64,000 bases of DNA from Tubiluchus corallicola (Eukaryota; Priapulida; Priapulimorpha; Priapulimorphida; Tubiluchidae). Positions 47,110 through 60,379 of the stretch are shown piece by piece (the stretch's first letter is position 1; every line of letters begins with the position of its first letter). The stretch covers positions 1,636,707 through 1,700,706 of the forward strand of contig JAQGDQ010000008.1 of assembly GCA_030141605.1 (NCBI GenBank). The letters are read 5' to 3'. The translations under genes were made by a program, and so were the position numbers. The notes beneath the pieces were generated by a model. The model ran no database searches. It had not been told where the DNA came from and worked only from the letters and a program-made list of their open reading frames with translations.

Positions 47110-50100
47110 GACGTAAGATTTTGGTTACAACAAAATTTCTGTGCCGCAAAAGTTCTTCTGGATGTCTTAAAAGCAATTGCCAAAATGATTGATTTGCACT
47201 TCATTTACCAATAACCAAAACTTTGGTCGTGCAAATAAAGCATCAAAACGAAAAATCCCCAGTCCAAACCTTCGAGAAACCAACAGGTGGCATTTGAGAT
47301 ATTAGATAAAAAACTACATTGATATCATGTTATTGTATCTGATTAAACGAGAATTCACTTACAAAAGAGAGCGGACCCAAGTTAGTTTATTGAAAAACAC
47401 GTGTGACTTAACGTACTCGTTTAACACCTGACAAAAATTCATTTAGATCTAAAATAAGACATCTCATTCAGAAATACATAGTAAACTATTAGCCTGCCTT
47501 AAAGCTTTTTCTCAAATTATTAGAAATTCTAAATCGATACCAAGAGTTGTGAAAATTTAAAAAAAAAACAAAATAATTATCAACGAAGTTTAATAACAAC
47601 AAAGAAATCAAAGCAGATGCTCTTACGTACATCTCAAAACTGATCAAATCCTGAGGAACCATTTTGTTTCATCATAAACATCCCGTAATAATAATAATAA
47701 ATTCATTTAAATTTTATTAGAAAAATTCAACGTTTCTTCATTATTTCTTTTGTCCTGCAAGTAATGTCAAATCCTCTGTTGGGTTTGGTTTCGTTTTGAG
47801 AGTTTTATGAATTTCCAATGGATTTTTTTAGCAGGTGATCAATCATGTTTTTATTACTTTGAAAAGGTTAAATTATACGAATTTTGTTTTCAGAAAATCG
47901 TTGAGTGGCCTAGAAGTAAACATTTTGCTCAGTTAAATAATAATCTTTCACGCCGAAATGGTGAGCTACAACAATTAAAAACATGATTGTTTCCTTTGCT
48001 CCTTGTTTAGAACAGTATAAATCAGCACTTTATGCAGCTAACATTGGGTTGGTTCATAAACATGCTACCAAATTGACTTCAGTCTTGTCACACAGTAATT
48101 CTTATAATTTAAAAAATATAAAATATTATGGTGTTTATTGCTTATTTTAAGGAAACCGATAGAATTTAGAAGTACGAATTAGAGAGCCTACGGAAGACAT
48201 ACGCCAAACAAATGCGAAAGTAAGTTGGCTGTAGACGTAAAGAAATTAACCACAGCTTTGATTATAATACAACTAAAATTTTATATCCAGCAAGAAACAT
48301 CACTAAAAGCCACACAGTTGAATCTGCCTTAACTGTAAAATTCTAATCAAAATCAAGGTTTTGCTCCACGGAACATTTTGATCTCTTAATGTATTACTTC
48401 TTTAATTAATCATTAATGATAGACTGTGTGTCTTTGTTGTTTTTCCTCTGTGATTATGGTTTCCTTGGAATGCTCATAGTTTTATGTTTTTTTCTCAATT
48501 CTTTATTTCCTGATGGCCACTGCTAGTTTACTGTAGTAACGTTAAATTTTCTAATAAAATTTATTATATAGTGGGTTATTTATGAAACAAATATTGTTCT
48601 TGGTATAAAGAATTTAAAACTTCATCAGAGTAGCCATATTTTGGTAAAAATTTGCGGAAGCAACGAAGAAAGTGATGTAAAAAAGTATCTCAACTGGAAA
48701 GCTGCTTTCAATACCTGCTAAAATAATGCAGCTGCAACTCGTTTTACGATCGAGGCGGCATCTATCTGCAACTATTTTTGACCTGCATCGTTCGGTAGTA
48801 CAATGTGACAGCGAAAACGACTGCTTAAAGCTAAAAGACTGTAAGGAAATCTAAGCAGATTTCGCTCCAATCCCAGAGCTGTTTCATTTTTGCACAAGCT
48901 AACAACATTGATGAGTTCTTCAATTTACAAATCTACTAGATATTGCAATAAACACCATGTAGTTTGGACGAGGAATGAAAAATCTTCAGTAGGGAACTCT
49001 GTAAAAATTACTAGAGCAAATTGTGAAGGAATAGAAATGATTGATTTCAGAAGAACTAAAACACAAGATTTTATGTTATAGTTCTGAAAAATTTTTTTGA
49101 GCGGATGGTAATCGCAACTTAAAGTAACGTCTAGAAGTCATACGTCATACGTCACTGTCACGCGATCATCTTTAGTAATACTTCCCACAATTAAGCTCAA
49201 TTACTTTAAAGAATGTAAAAGTAAACTTACAATTTCATGTTTCTAAAAATGTCTGTGCTAATTTCTGTTTTAAAATATTCGAAAAGTTTAATTTTTGCAT
49301 AAAATTTTTCACGGTGTCTATTTTAACATTTACACATTTTAGCATTTACTGCAGCATATAGCGATGTCACCTTTGTGCATTTAGCGGAAGAATTCTGAGA
49401 GAGAAAGAATTATAAGTTGCGCCTCTTGAGAGTCTGTATTAGGCGGGGAGCATCGAGGGTTGTGTAGGGGCTTCTCAAGTTGAGTAGCCTATAGGCCTCT
49501 TCATTTAAATCCGACTCTGACTATTTTGTTTTTTTAAAGACTTTCGCCTGTCCTTATCCTATATGATTATAGGGCACGTTATTGAAAATCACTCAGATTA
49601 CAGTAACTTGAAAATTTTTCACGGCAAATTCCTTCTGCCTCTCTTAAGAAAATTCCTATGTCTATGAGAGCAAGAGTGAAAGTTCCTAGTTAAAGTTATT
49701 AACTTTACCAGACAGAAAACAAAATCCGGTACTTTTCGTTGTTTTCTGCTCGTGCTATGCCAGAAAATAACATTGACTTCATTTTAGGCGGTTATAGTTT
49801 CGTGCTATCTAGATTTGAAACTGAAAAAAATATATAACCTAATGAGCTCATTGTTGTTGTGGGCAAAAGATAGACGTCGTCGGCACATATTAAGCGAGCC
49901 ATGGTTATTTCTGTGTTCTTGTTTAGATTTGCTTAGGTCAGAGTTTACTATACACAGTTAAAAATAATTCTTTGAGACGTCGCCGCCTTGCTTAACCATA
50001 TCAAATTTTGCTGACATGGCGTTATATACACATTGCTTGTATAAATACGTAATATAGGTTTTAGACAGATAAGTTTTAGCCTATTTACAAATAATTAAAA

Positions 50101-50877
50101 ATAATGCCTGTTAGATGTCTTTTAGCCGTTCAGTAAACGGCTAAAAGTGAACGAGTAAACAAATATTAAGAAGCATGTTACTTCCACATAATAGACATTA
50201 ATAAAGGTAAAGTCAACATTTGTCAATACCAAATTTAGGTAGCAATTAAGTTAATTGTAATGAGAGGTATAAAACAAACATTTATCGTAGTATGACTAAA
50301 GAATGCCTTTTATGACTAAGGAATAGCATTTTAAATATTCTGCAGACATTTTCTCTTCCAAAAGATTTGTTAAGCTTGCCAAACTGATGAATAAAAAACT
50401 GAACTATTATAAAACATAAACTAGATGACATTATACGTTAGTGTATCAAATTTATTCTGCATTGTATGCTAACTAAGAGGTAGAAATATTTCATAAAACG
50501 TTCACAAGTTTGTTTTCTAACATTTCATATACATATCGTTATTCTCGGGCAGCCAAGCGTATCAACTGCTACAACTATGCATAAATGATGTCAGTTAATG
50601 GTAGCTCTAAGCACCAAACTGCTGATACAAATCGAAGAAAATATAAATATGGTATTATTTCAGATATTATTTCAGTCTAATGAAGTAAACCAACAAGTTA
50701 TAATGTTTATTAAAATTCCGCAAATCTTTACTAAGCACAAACTTACTCTTACTGAAGACTTAATTTGAATGTGTCAGAGTTTTTGAGTTCGGGCATCAAC
50801 TTGCTCATGTCATGTCAAGGGGATGTTGGTGACATTGGGAGGAACGATCCTCCCTCACAATTCATTCCTATGTACAT
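47110..50877. other. No gene seen (lysozyme upstream flank and beyond)
   Basis: 3.8 kb of AT-rich DNA. A block at 48555-48630 is similar in the same orientation to 58667-58740 (GGGTTATTTATGAAAC and TATAAAGAATTTAAAA), so both are copies of an unclassified dispersed repeat. No exon was supported. Confidence 0.4.
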
Positions 50878-51660
<783 letters not shown>

Positions 51661-52596
51661 CCATGCGTAATGTAATTATATTTTTGTTAATTTAGACAAA
51701 ATTTCAATTTGTAAATTGAAAGCATTGTTTCACATTGCAAAATCGCAGTTTCAAACGGCATTTCAATTCAAGAGTCAATTTTCGTGACCAAAGGTTTACG
51801 CGCTGAAACAAGGAAGAGCGTAAGGGAAATCAGTTTAATGCTATGAACCCGAAATTGCTTCTATTATCGTTGGTCCACTCGTAATACCGTCACCGAAATA
51901 CCGTGAAATTGTTTCCAATGAAGAGGGCAAATTTACGAAAAGGGTGTCGGAAGCTACTTACAAAATTAAAAATATATGAAAAAATCAATGATTTCGTTGA
52001 CGTTAGAACAAATTCTACGCCTCTCTGTTTTCCACTTCAACCAGATGCAGTTTTTAGCCTAATTCGCCGTAGGTGGATGGTTCTAATCTAAGTTATGACG
52101 CGTTGCGTCAACTTGCCCCCACCCTCGTTCATCCTGGCATTGACAAATAGGCCCATAACAATTTTGGTAGTGGCGATAACTTCTAAACCCGCTGACGCAT
52201 TACTTAAGACGTGCAAAACTCACAGTCGACATGCTAAAGCACTTTTCCCTGCGTTTGCTAGAAAGAGAAAGCTAATATAAAGACGTAGAAAGCAAAATGC
52301 TGAATTATTATAGTTTCATACTCAAATGACGCTTAATTGTTATGTTTATAGTTAATTATTTTTTACAATTATTAACAATTAACTGTTATAGTGAAATACA
52401 TCAACCAGAACCTTTACTCTACGAAGTTATTAAATTTTGTGTCGTAGGGTGTTGCTATGATATGCCAAGACAGTGTTTTTAATCATTTTATGAACTAATA
52501 ACGTGTCCGAAACGCCCTTTTATTGCCATGGAAAACTGTGTCAAATTTCACTTTGATTAGTGAATTTGTACTGCAGGTGAATTTGTGCCAACCGTA
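51661..52596. other. Upstream flank of the PTB-domain gene
   Basis: Open frames at 51903-52091 and 52095-52280 are short and unrecognised. A CTGCAG acceptor ending at 52576 could close a 5' UTR intron or join an upstream coding exon. Confidence 0.4.
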
Positions 52597-54531
52597 ATGC
52601 TGAGAAAGCTGCAAAAGCATCAAGGTGAAACAGAGAGAAACCGGGAGCTGCCGGGACGGCGAAGGTTCGAGTTGGAATTCATCGGATCTCGTCCCATGGT
52701 GAACTCAGCCCGTGCACTGTCAGCTATTCAGGCTCACCTGAGAGAACTCTACGTTCAGTATGTGCAGCAGCAGGGTCCTAGAGTGCCCATGTACAGACGC
52801 ATCATTGTCTCAGATTCAGGAATGAAAATGATATATAGAGATGCCAATGGCGACGTACGAGAAATGTATAATTCTATTACTACAGTCTCATTCGCTGCCG
52901 CTGTCAGGTTTACCTGTCGTACAGAAAGAGGAATGAAAATTATCGGCGCTTTCGAGGCTTTGGGGAAAGAGACGCCACCAGATTGTGAGATTGACGATCT
53001 GGGGATTTTTGAAGTGCTAGATAAACGTTTTAGTAAATTTCCAGAATACAATCACCCGGCGATGTTTGTGTGCATTATGAGACGAACAGATAGACATAAA
53101 CTCTTGGATTGCTATGGATTTGTATGCTGCAGAGACAGCGACGCAGTTAACATTGTAGGTGTTCTTGCACATGCGCAAAAGCAATACAAGAGCGGTGTGG
53201 TCGAAAGAATGTTGCAAGAGACTAGAGCGATGTTCAAAGAGAAAAAGTCTAAAGAACCAAATAAACAAGAGAGCCCAGCGGTGGTAGTTTTTCCAAAAAT
53301 GAATGATCAAGCTGATAGTGCGCAAATAAAACGGGTTGATTTTTTGACCATAGAGAAAACAAAAAAGGTGAAGAGACAAATTAAACCGGAAAATATGTTT
53401 AACACTAAGTCTTGTTATAGATTTCCAAAACATGAAACTGGGCAATTCTGGAAGTCAATGAGTGACTACCAACAAAGCGCGATTCAGCAAATAAAGCAGG
53501 AAAGAGCTACGGGAAAATCAACACAAGAAAGACAACGTTGTCCATCTCGACAAATGGCTTCTGCGAGTCCCCCTTCTGATGATAAAATCTACACAGCAAT
53601 GGCAAAAACGTGCAACAAAGCTGTGCAGACTATTGATGATAATGACTCTAGTTGGTGTCAAAGCCACACCCATAAAGAAAATGCAATGTCCGTAAGAACA
53701 TTAACAAGTGATAGCTTGCAGGTTTCAAAACAATTCTATAGACGTACGTATCTACCGGGAAACGAGGGAGAAAAGGACACCTATCAAGCGTACGAAATAG
53801 GCACATTTTTCTCTCCAAATGCCAGTAAGAATTCGTTGCCCCGAACAACTGGCGTCGCTGAGATTGACTACACGACTAATAAAAAAGTTCCAACAGGTGG
53901 CGTGAAGGTATATCCGTTCTTTGATCCTTCGGAAATTAACCAACACTTCAAGCGGGCCGCGTCGCATGCGAGCACAAGCGATGCAGATGCAGAGGAGACG
54001 TTTGCTGCGGAGTTGAACAGCAAGAAGAAAAAGAAAAAGAGAAAAGCTCCTTTGGCTCCGTCCAACATCGTTGACAAGAGCATCCAACAAGCGTTAACAC
54101 TGCTCATGCGCGGCAAGGAAAACAAGAAAGAGAATGTCCACTATAGTCCAGTGAATCTATGTAATTGGTCTTACTCATCAAGAAAAGACCAGCTTGACAG
54201 CCTGGATCAGGTTGTAGGAAGAAAAAATGAAAAAATCAAGTACAGAGAAACGACAGAGGAAGCAGAAATACTGTCAGTGTCTACAAATTCTTCACTACAC
54301 GAAAATCAGAATCCTAAAAGCAACAAAGCAAGGCGAAGCTTATTTTCTCCGCCATACAAGCGTGCTCCTTTTCAGCAGGTTATACCTGATGTGACAGTAG
54401 CCAATGAAGAAGAAATGGAGGCGGTGACAGAAACCATTCTTGAGACAGGATGCCTCAGTGACAGCAGTAAGAGTTCTAGAGGCAGTTTTTCCGGTGTTCC
54501 GTTCCACGGTGCGCTTGGCTACATGCCGTAA
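52597..54531 (+). CDS. PTB/PID-domain protein with long disordered C-terminus
   Basis: A 644-aa open frame without introns. Residues about 22-197 look like a phosphotyrosine-binding (PTB/PID) domain: FELEFIGSRPM (first strand), RRIIVSDSGMKMIYR, YNSITTVSFAAAV, then HPAMFVCIMRR...DCYGFVCCRDSDAV and a C-terminal helix (NIVGVLAHAQKQY). An insert of about 40 residues (110-150) separates the sixth and seventh strands. PTB domains bind NPxY-type peptides or lipids in adaptor proteins. The remaining 440 residues are polar and probably disordered, with a Lys-rich patch (about 474-483) that could be a nuclear signal. An in-frame TGA at 52561 and an acceptor at 52576 leave open an upstream exon; otherwise the ATG at 52597 is the start. 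I do not recognise the orthologue. Confidence 0.75.
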   Translation: MLRKLQKHQGETERNRELPGRRRFELEFIGSRPMVNSARALSAIQAHLRELYVQYVQQQGPRVPMYRRIIVSDSGMKMIYRDANGDVREMYNSITTVSFAAAVRFTCRTERGMKIIGAFEALGKETPPDCEIDDLGIFEVLDKRFSKFPEYNHPAMFVCIMRRTDRHKLLDCYGFVCCRDSDAVNIVGVLAHAQKQYKSGVVERMLQETRAMFKEKKSKEPNKQESPAVVVFPKMNDQADSAQIKRVDFLTIEKTKKVKRQIKPENMFNTKSCYRFPKHETGQFWKSMSDYQQSAIQQIKQERATGKSTQERQRCPSRQMASASPPSDDKIYTAMAKTCNKAVQTIDDNDSSWCQSHTHKENAMSVRTLTSDSLQVSKQFYRRTYLPGNEGEKDTYQAYEIGTFFSPNASKNSLPRTTGVAEIDYTTNKKVPTGGVKVYPFFDPSEINQHFKRAASHASTSDADAEETFAAELNSKKKKKKRKAPLAPSNIVDKSIQQALTLLMRGKENKKENVHYSPVNLCNWSYSSRKDQLDSLDQVVGRKNEKIKYRETTEEAEILSVSTNSSLHENQNPKSNKARRSLFSPPYKRAPFQQVIPDVTVANEEEMEAVTETILETGCLSDSSKSSRGSFSGVPFHGALGYMP

Positions 54532-54803
54532 TTGAAGGGACTGTGCTGCTGTGTTGACCATTGTCATGACGCTCGGTGAACCAGAAAAATGTATCTACGG
54601 ACTACGATTTTAATATCGTAATTACGATTAATTGCGCGATAACAATTGCGTGAAATTAACGATTATTTCAGATGAAATTCGAAGTTTTTGCTGCCTGGTA
54701 AATACGCATTTTTAGCAAGGCACTTTTATCTAATATAAGCAACAGTCACCACTGTAACCGCGTAGTAAATACGTAGTAAATACTTGATTGTTTAAAAAAA
54801 AAT

Positions 54804-55075
54804 TTAAACAGAATAATTAATATCTGGAATCAATTCCCAGATTCTGTCAGGTGCCCCAACTAGCAATGAATTTTGATAATCTTCTCTGTAATATATGGCA
54901 ATCAATGCGATGCGATTTTTCTCTTGTCTGCCGATTATCCGAGGATCGTTAATCATCCACTTCATTGTTTCGTGTATCATATCATTCCATCGTCCTTTCC
55001 CAACTAATTCTCGCCATTCTTTTTCTTTGCACATGTTTTTCTTCTTGTCACTGGCTGGTATAATTTTAGTTTCAT
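54804..55075 (-). CDS. Possible terminal coding exon of an unrecognised gene
   Basis: A minus-strand frame of about 90 codons with natural, non-repetitive composition (including KEWRELVGKGRWNDMI and LLVGAPDRIWELIP) ends in TAA at 54804. Upstream the frame stays open to an in-frame TAA near 55080, passing a plausible ATACCAG acceptor near 55056. No partner exon was found. It could be the last exon of a gene further right or a fossil. The family is not recognised. Confidence 0.35.
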
Positions 55076-55863
55076 CAAAAACTTACATACATATACGCAA
55101 GAGGCTTTTATCTAGGTTGCTGTTAGCTGTTAGCTGTTAGCTGATCACTTAGTACAGTTCTATAATTATACTTGATCATGTATGTATCCATTCTAATCAT
55201 TGTTGTACTGATAAATACAGTTTAAACCAGCAGTGCCTTGGTCTGTGCTCAGAGTAGCAAAATCTTTAAAAAAAGGTTTATAAGATGTAAATATTATCAA
55301 TCATTTATCTTTTAGCAGGCACCTGAAAGTAGCCTTGTTTCTTTGTGCTTTTATCTCTTATGTTTTAATTCGCTCTTTTTATCAGAAAACTTATTCTGTG
55401 CTGCATAGTTTTATCCTGCTTTCATAGTCTATACTTTTTGTGAATATTATTAATATTTGTAATAAGGATCGCACATTAAATTAATAAGTGAATGAAAGAC
55501 GATTAAGTAGGGCCTGCTGTTGTGCCAAGGTGCAGGTGAGCCCAAATTATTTTTGCTCGATTTTTATGCACATTTCAAATAGCTAAATACAAAATTATTA
55601 TAAAAATTAATGTAATCAAATAAAAACGTAGCTTTCTAGGTACTGCCATTTTATGCCAAAATATGATTACGTTTTTGTGGTAATTACTTTCAACTGTAGC
55701 ATTACATTTACAGTTGCTTTCAACTGATGATTTTATATTTACTAACTAACTAATTCAAATTGTATATACTGATTATTGTTTTATACATATTTCTGGTGTT
55801 ACTCATTATCTATATCCACTTACCTCATATCACTTATTTCGCATATTAATGCAATATATATGC

Positions 55864-55864
<1 letters not shown>

Positions 55865-55907
<43 letters not shown>
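55865..55907. repeat. AT dinucleotide microsatellite (left arm)
   Basis: About 20 AT units, the same length in the right arm (about 63495-63537). Confidence 0.95.
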
Positions 55908-55908
<1 letters not shown>

Positions 55909-56372
55909 CAGTCTAATAAATAATTATATGCGTATAATTAATATTAATTTTTAATTATAGGATTATGAATAATAGCTCTTAATATAAAAACATAGCATTT
56001 TTATGCATTTTACTGATGTTCAATCGTATTTTTATGACTAAATGTTAAAAGCATTTTGTAAAAATGACAAAATTATGCTAAAACTAATAAAACACGAAAT
56101 TTCATTACCAGTTACAGTGTAACCAGTTTTTTTTTATTTTCTCAACGCGAGATGGCAGCACAATTAACTATGAATGGCTTCAGCAAAGACTTGCTCTCGC
56201 TTTCGGTTCAGTTCGCGTGTTATGGCTTCCGCAATGCCTTTAGTGAAAGAAAATCTGTCGGCTTAATGCATTATTTAAGAACTAACCTAAATCAGATGAA
56301 CAAATGAGCTTACATTTTTCGACAGTATTAAAACACAGAATGTTAAGTGTTGTTGGACCTTCATACAGCTGA

Positions 56373-57812
56373 ATGATAGGACCAACGCTAGTCTTCGGTT
56401 CAGCCGTGTTCTGGTGCGGGACGTACAGGCTAGTGAACAAATGTTGCAGTAATTGTTCAGCAGAATGGAATTGCCGACTGGTTACTGTGTTACACGCCAC
56501 CATTGCCGTCAGTCTCTCTGCTTGGTGCTGCTTCATAGAAGGACCTTGGCCGTTCTTACATCCAGGTATGTGTTTTCAACAAAATACAGAAATGGCTATC
56601 TCACATATGAAGATAATGAGAGTAATAGAAGGCGTGTTGAAGCTGCATAAAGTGGCGTTTATATAGCATCCGGAATGCGTAATACTGTCGAATAAAAAAT
56701 CACCCTGTAAAAACTCACTTGGCTATGGCAAAAACTTTCTTAAAAATATGCAAAGGGCTTAATATGAGGAATGAAAATGTTGGTAACCTGGAGCATATAA
56801 ATTTACGCTACACCAAACAAGAATGTGTCAAATTTCAAGGCTCCCAATGGAGGCGTAGAATATAGGAACCAACTAGATGGCATATATCACTATTTCACAT
56901 ATATCTCATGTATGATACGGAATAGATAAAACTGGTTTATATTGTTTTGGTCAATGCGCCCTTTATTAGACCAGCGTCGTGCGTTATTTTTTCTGCAGTG
57001 ACTTCCTATTGATTGATATTTCGCTGCCATTCCGCATTCCGCCTTCCGCTGCCATTCGCATTCCGGATGCTACATAAACGCCACTTTAGTAATACAAACA
57101 CATAATACAAAAGACGTACACTCTCTGTGTTTATACAGAAGCTTTACAATCATCTAGAGAAAGATCATAGGCTACATTTTGCTTTAGTTAATAAATATAA
57201 AGCAGTAAGCGTTAATAATGTGTTACCCTCGACTGTACAACAATTTTAAGCAGTTAATGTAATAATGCGTTGCCCACGAATGTACAACAATTTTAAGCAG
57301 TTAATGTAATAATTCATTTCATTTCCCACGACTGTACAACAATTTTAAGCAGTTAATGTAGCAATACGTTGACCATGACTGCACAACAATTTTAAGCAGT
57401 TAATGTAACAATACGTTACCCACGACTATATAACAATTTTTAGGAGTTAATGTAATAATACGTTACCCACGACTATACAACAATTTTAAGCAGTTAATAG
57501 TAATATACTACCCACGACTATACAACAATTTCAAGCAGTTAATGCAATAATACGTTACCCACTACTATACAACAATTTTAAGCAGTTAATGTAATAATAC
57601 GTTACCCATGACTGTACAACAATTTTTCTTTTTTAGGGTCACCAAACACGAGGCTGCAAGTGGTCACTCTATGTAATTGTATTGGATATTTTTTGTTTGA
57701 CTTTGTCTGGTGCCTTTACATGAACACAGAAGGTATTCGAAGTTCTTCCACTCATTCTGTCGTTTGTTCTTTCAATCGCTCATTCATTCGTTCGTTCGTT
57801 CGTTCGTTCGTT

Positions 57813-57843
<31 letters not shown>

Positions 57844-57871
57844 TCGTTCATTCATTCATTCATTCATTCAT

Positions 57872-57967
<96 letters not shown>

Positions 57968-59220
57968 TCGTTTGTTTATTCAGTGTTTTTCTTATTTCAT
58001 TTTTTTACAAAAGTTTAAATATATATTTTAAATAAATTATTTTTAACCAGTTTGTCTCTTACTTTCGCAATTTAGATAGTAATTAAGTTTTATCTTTTGT
58101 ACTATTTTTCTGTAGGTGTATTTGCTTTTGCTAACAGCGCTTATAAACTATAAGTTATAATTTATTGTAAGTTATAAGTTATAACACTATAATTTTTTGT
58201 GAAGAATTTTCCACGTATACCTGTATAATGTCAATACATATAACATTTGAGTTATATCATTTCTGATGCAATACTATTCATTTGAAGAAATTGCTTTGTT
58301 TATCATGTGAAAGGGGAAAAATGGCGTTCGTAACGCTTTAATTGACACTCTGTGGCACCGACCATTATAGGCAACTCATAGACTATAAGGTTTTTATACA
58401 TTGTATATAGTCAGCAAAACAGCAAAATTATGAAGAAAAATTTTATATACAAAATAGCTGACATGTTGTTCCCAAAAATGTGAGCTCTTATATTAGGCTG
58501 TATAGACTGTGACTTATGAGCTGCATTTAAAAATGTACAAACACGTCAGTAATTTTTGTAAATTATAAATTTCTTTTCGTGATAAATTTTATAAAACTTT
58601 TATAAAAAAAATCCAGCGTTTCTACTGCTAGCTACCAGTCTTCATTGGGAAATATATAAAAATTTTAAAAAAATTATTATTTATTGGGTTGTTTATGAAA
58701 CGGTTATTGTACTTGTTATAAAGAATTTAAAAACTCTTCTTTCCATGAATTTGTCGAGTATGCAACAGAACTGGTCTTCAATGTAACTACAACTTTTGTT
58801 CATTTTTCAGGACCAATAATGTTACTACATCATTTAGTCAGCATCTTTGGATTATCCTGGTGCATCTACATCGATGTTTCAGCAATAGAGGTAACTGCTA
58901 CAATATTCGGTGCAGAGCTAACTAACCCTCTACTTCAACTACGCTGGTTTCTACGGGCAACCGGACGCAAAGGATCAATCTTATACGAAATTAATGACTT
59001 TGTCTTTCTTTGTAGTTTTGCCGCCTTGCGCACAGGTGTTGGCACAAAGCTTTTGATTGCACACCTGCAACATCCGAAGCCATACATGTCTGTGAAAATG
59101 GGCGGAGTTGTGATTTATACCATTTCTTGGATTTTCATGGTTAACATTGCCGTCTATGCCTACGGGAAATACATAAATATGTTCAAAAAAATTGTTGGTC
59201 CAAGATTATCAGATCTTTAG
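56373..59220 (+). CDS. TLCD5: TLC-domain membrane protein, TLCD5 (TMEM136)-like
   Basis: Three exons (56373-56565, 57637-57732, 58811-59220) with GT-AG borders and matching phases give 232 aa; the vertebrate protein is about 245 aa as I recall it. It is a multi-pass TLC (TRAM-LAG1-CLN8) domain protein. The segments EWNCRLVTVLHA, FIEGPWPFLHPGSPNT, GYFLFDFVWCLY, LLHHLVSIFG, EVTATIFGAELTNPLLQLRW and MGGVVIYTISWIFM follow vertebrate TMEM136 closely and in order. TLC proteins act in membrane lipid sensing or synthesis; the TLCD5 reaction is not established. An in-frame TGA lies directly before the ATG. Exons 1 and 2 lie in the left palindrome arm, exon 3 in the unique spacer. Intron 1 holds a MITE and a 47-bp minisatellite that runs almost to the exon 2 acceptor; intron 2 holds the boundary microsatellite. 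Confidence 0.9.
56649..57090. mobile_element. MITE in TLCD5-like intron 1 (left arm)
   Basis: About 440 bp with roughly 28-bp terminal inverted repeats: AAGTGGCGTTTATATAGCAT and, inverted, ATGCTACATAAACGCCACTT, with flanking TA on both sides. Same family as 41700-41929. Confidence 0.8.
57231..57625 (+). repeat. 47-bp minisatellite (left arm), about 8.4 units
   Basis: The unit contains ACAACAATTTTAAGCAGTTA and ATACGTTACCCAC. The last partial unit runs into the pyrimidine tract of the TLCD5-like exon 2 acceptor, ending 12 bp before the exon. Confidence 0.93.
57778..57970. repeat. GTTC / ATTC / TTTC microsatellite at the left arm boundary
   Basis: GTTC units pass into ATTC and then about 24 TTTC units. 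The copy number and order of GTTC and ATTC units differ from the right arm. Confidence 0.95.
57971..58810. other. TLCD5-like intron 2, unique part
   Basis: AT-rich intron with a dispersed-repeat block at 58667-58740 shared with 48555-48630. No other feature seen. Confidence 0.45.
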
Positions 59221-59832
59221 ACAGTGAAGGAAACAGTATTGTTGAACATCCTCAACGTAAACAGAGAGATCATCAATATGTGTAGTTAAACAGAAACACA
59301 AAAACATTTTCAGCTTTTAACGTAGAAAAAAAGTCGCCAAACTGGCAGAATGGTGAATAATAACGGCTTTTATTAGAGGATAGTAATAGCGCCCTCTACT
59401 TTACTTAACGTACGTGAAAGCGCATACAAGCATGGAAAAGTGGTTCATAATGTTATCAAGTAGCTATTATAGGCCTAACTGCAGACTTAATCTAGGAATC
59501 CATTTTTGTGCAACTGTATGTGCTGTAACCTTTTCTGTGATATTTATGAGTCATTTATTGACATGTCAGATAGACTATACAAGTTAGTAGGTTCGTGTCT
59601 CTATACATCAGGTGTCACAAAGTAAATGTGCTAAAGTTTGAACACTATTATCATAAGAAGGCAACAATGAATCACTTGGAAATTGCTAGACTGATGTTAC
59701 AGTCGCTTGTGTATAAACACCAAAAATTGTAAGCCATACCTTTAAATATACCCAGGTACAGAAGTACACAAGTTTTAAAACAACAAGTCAAAAAATGTCG
59801 GAATAAATTTCATGTGTCATTGTCATTAAAAT

Positions 59833-60000
59833 TTACAGTAAGTGCTCTATGTGTCCAACATTTTCATTGAAAATTAGACGAAGGCATTTCATACAACAGC
59901 TGACACAGTTTGTTAAAGGGGGTATTTGGTCCCAGCGCTCAACAATTTTTACCCTTATTCCCTCTATATCAAAGTCAACTGGCTCTGTGCGGTCACCGAG
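59833..60000 (-). mobile_element. Tc1/mariner-like transposase C-terminal remnant
   Basis: A minus-strand frame ending in TAA at 59833 reads IRVKIVERWDQIPPL, then a Cys-containing helix and ENVGHIEHLL at the C-terminus. This matches the usual end of Tc1/mariner-type transposases (WDxIPxxxINxxxxxMxxRxxxxIxxxGGHxxx). A possible terminal repeat, GGTGTCACAAAGT, lies at about 59608-59620. The rest of the transposase is absent. Confidence 0.55.
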
Positions 60001-60379
60001 CACTTCTCTGGAAATTCCAGAATTCAGATACTGTAGTTCATAGAATTAATCCCACTTTTCTTGACAACGTTTCTTTATCAGTATTTAATTTTCTATGGTG
60101 AAGACCATGATGTAAACTTTGTAGCTTTTACAGACAAAAGTTAATGTTAACGTATTTTTGCACATGTGCAGTACGTATTGTACAGTAATGTATAGATTTG
60201 ATGAATTTTGCATAAAAAATCACAAAATGTATAAAAATATATTAAAAATTTTAATTCTAACATTAAAAGAATATTATAAATCATAAAAAAATACCGTTTA
60301 CAGTAAACAGTGTATTTATTCGGCGGATGAATACACACCATAAACGAAATGTAGTACTTGCGCCCGCTTGAGATGCTAC

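Larger units (their letters stand above)
55402..57870 (+). repeat. Left arm of a large inverted repeat
   Basis: This arm is the reverse complement of the right arm. At every anchor compared outside the microsatellite boundary, left plus right coordinates sum to 119402 (for example 56373 with 63029, and 57660 with 61742), so there are no net indels over more than 2.2 kb, including an AT microsatellite and a T9 run. The arm probably extends beyond 55402, since its partner reaches the window end. Homology ends inside a GTTC/ATTC/TTTC microsatellite at about 57790-57970. Confidence 0.93.
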
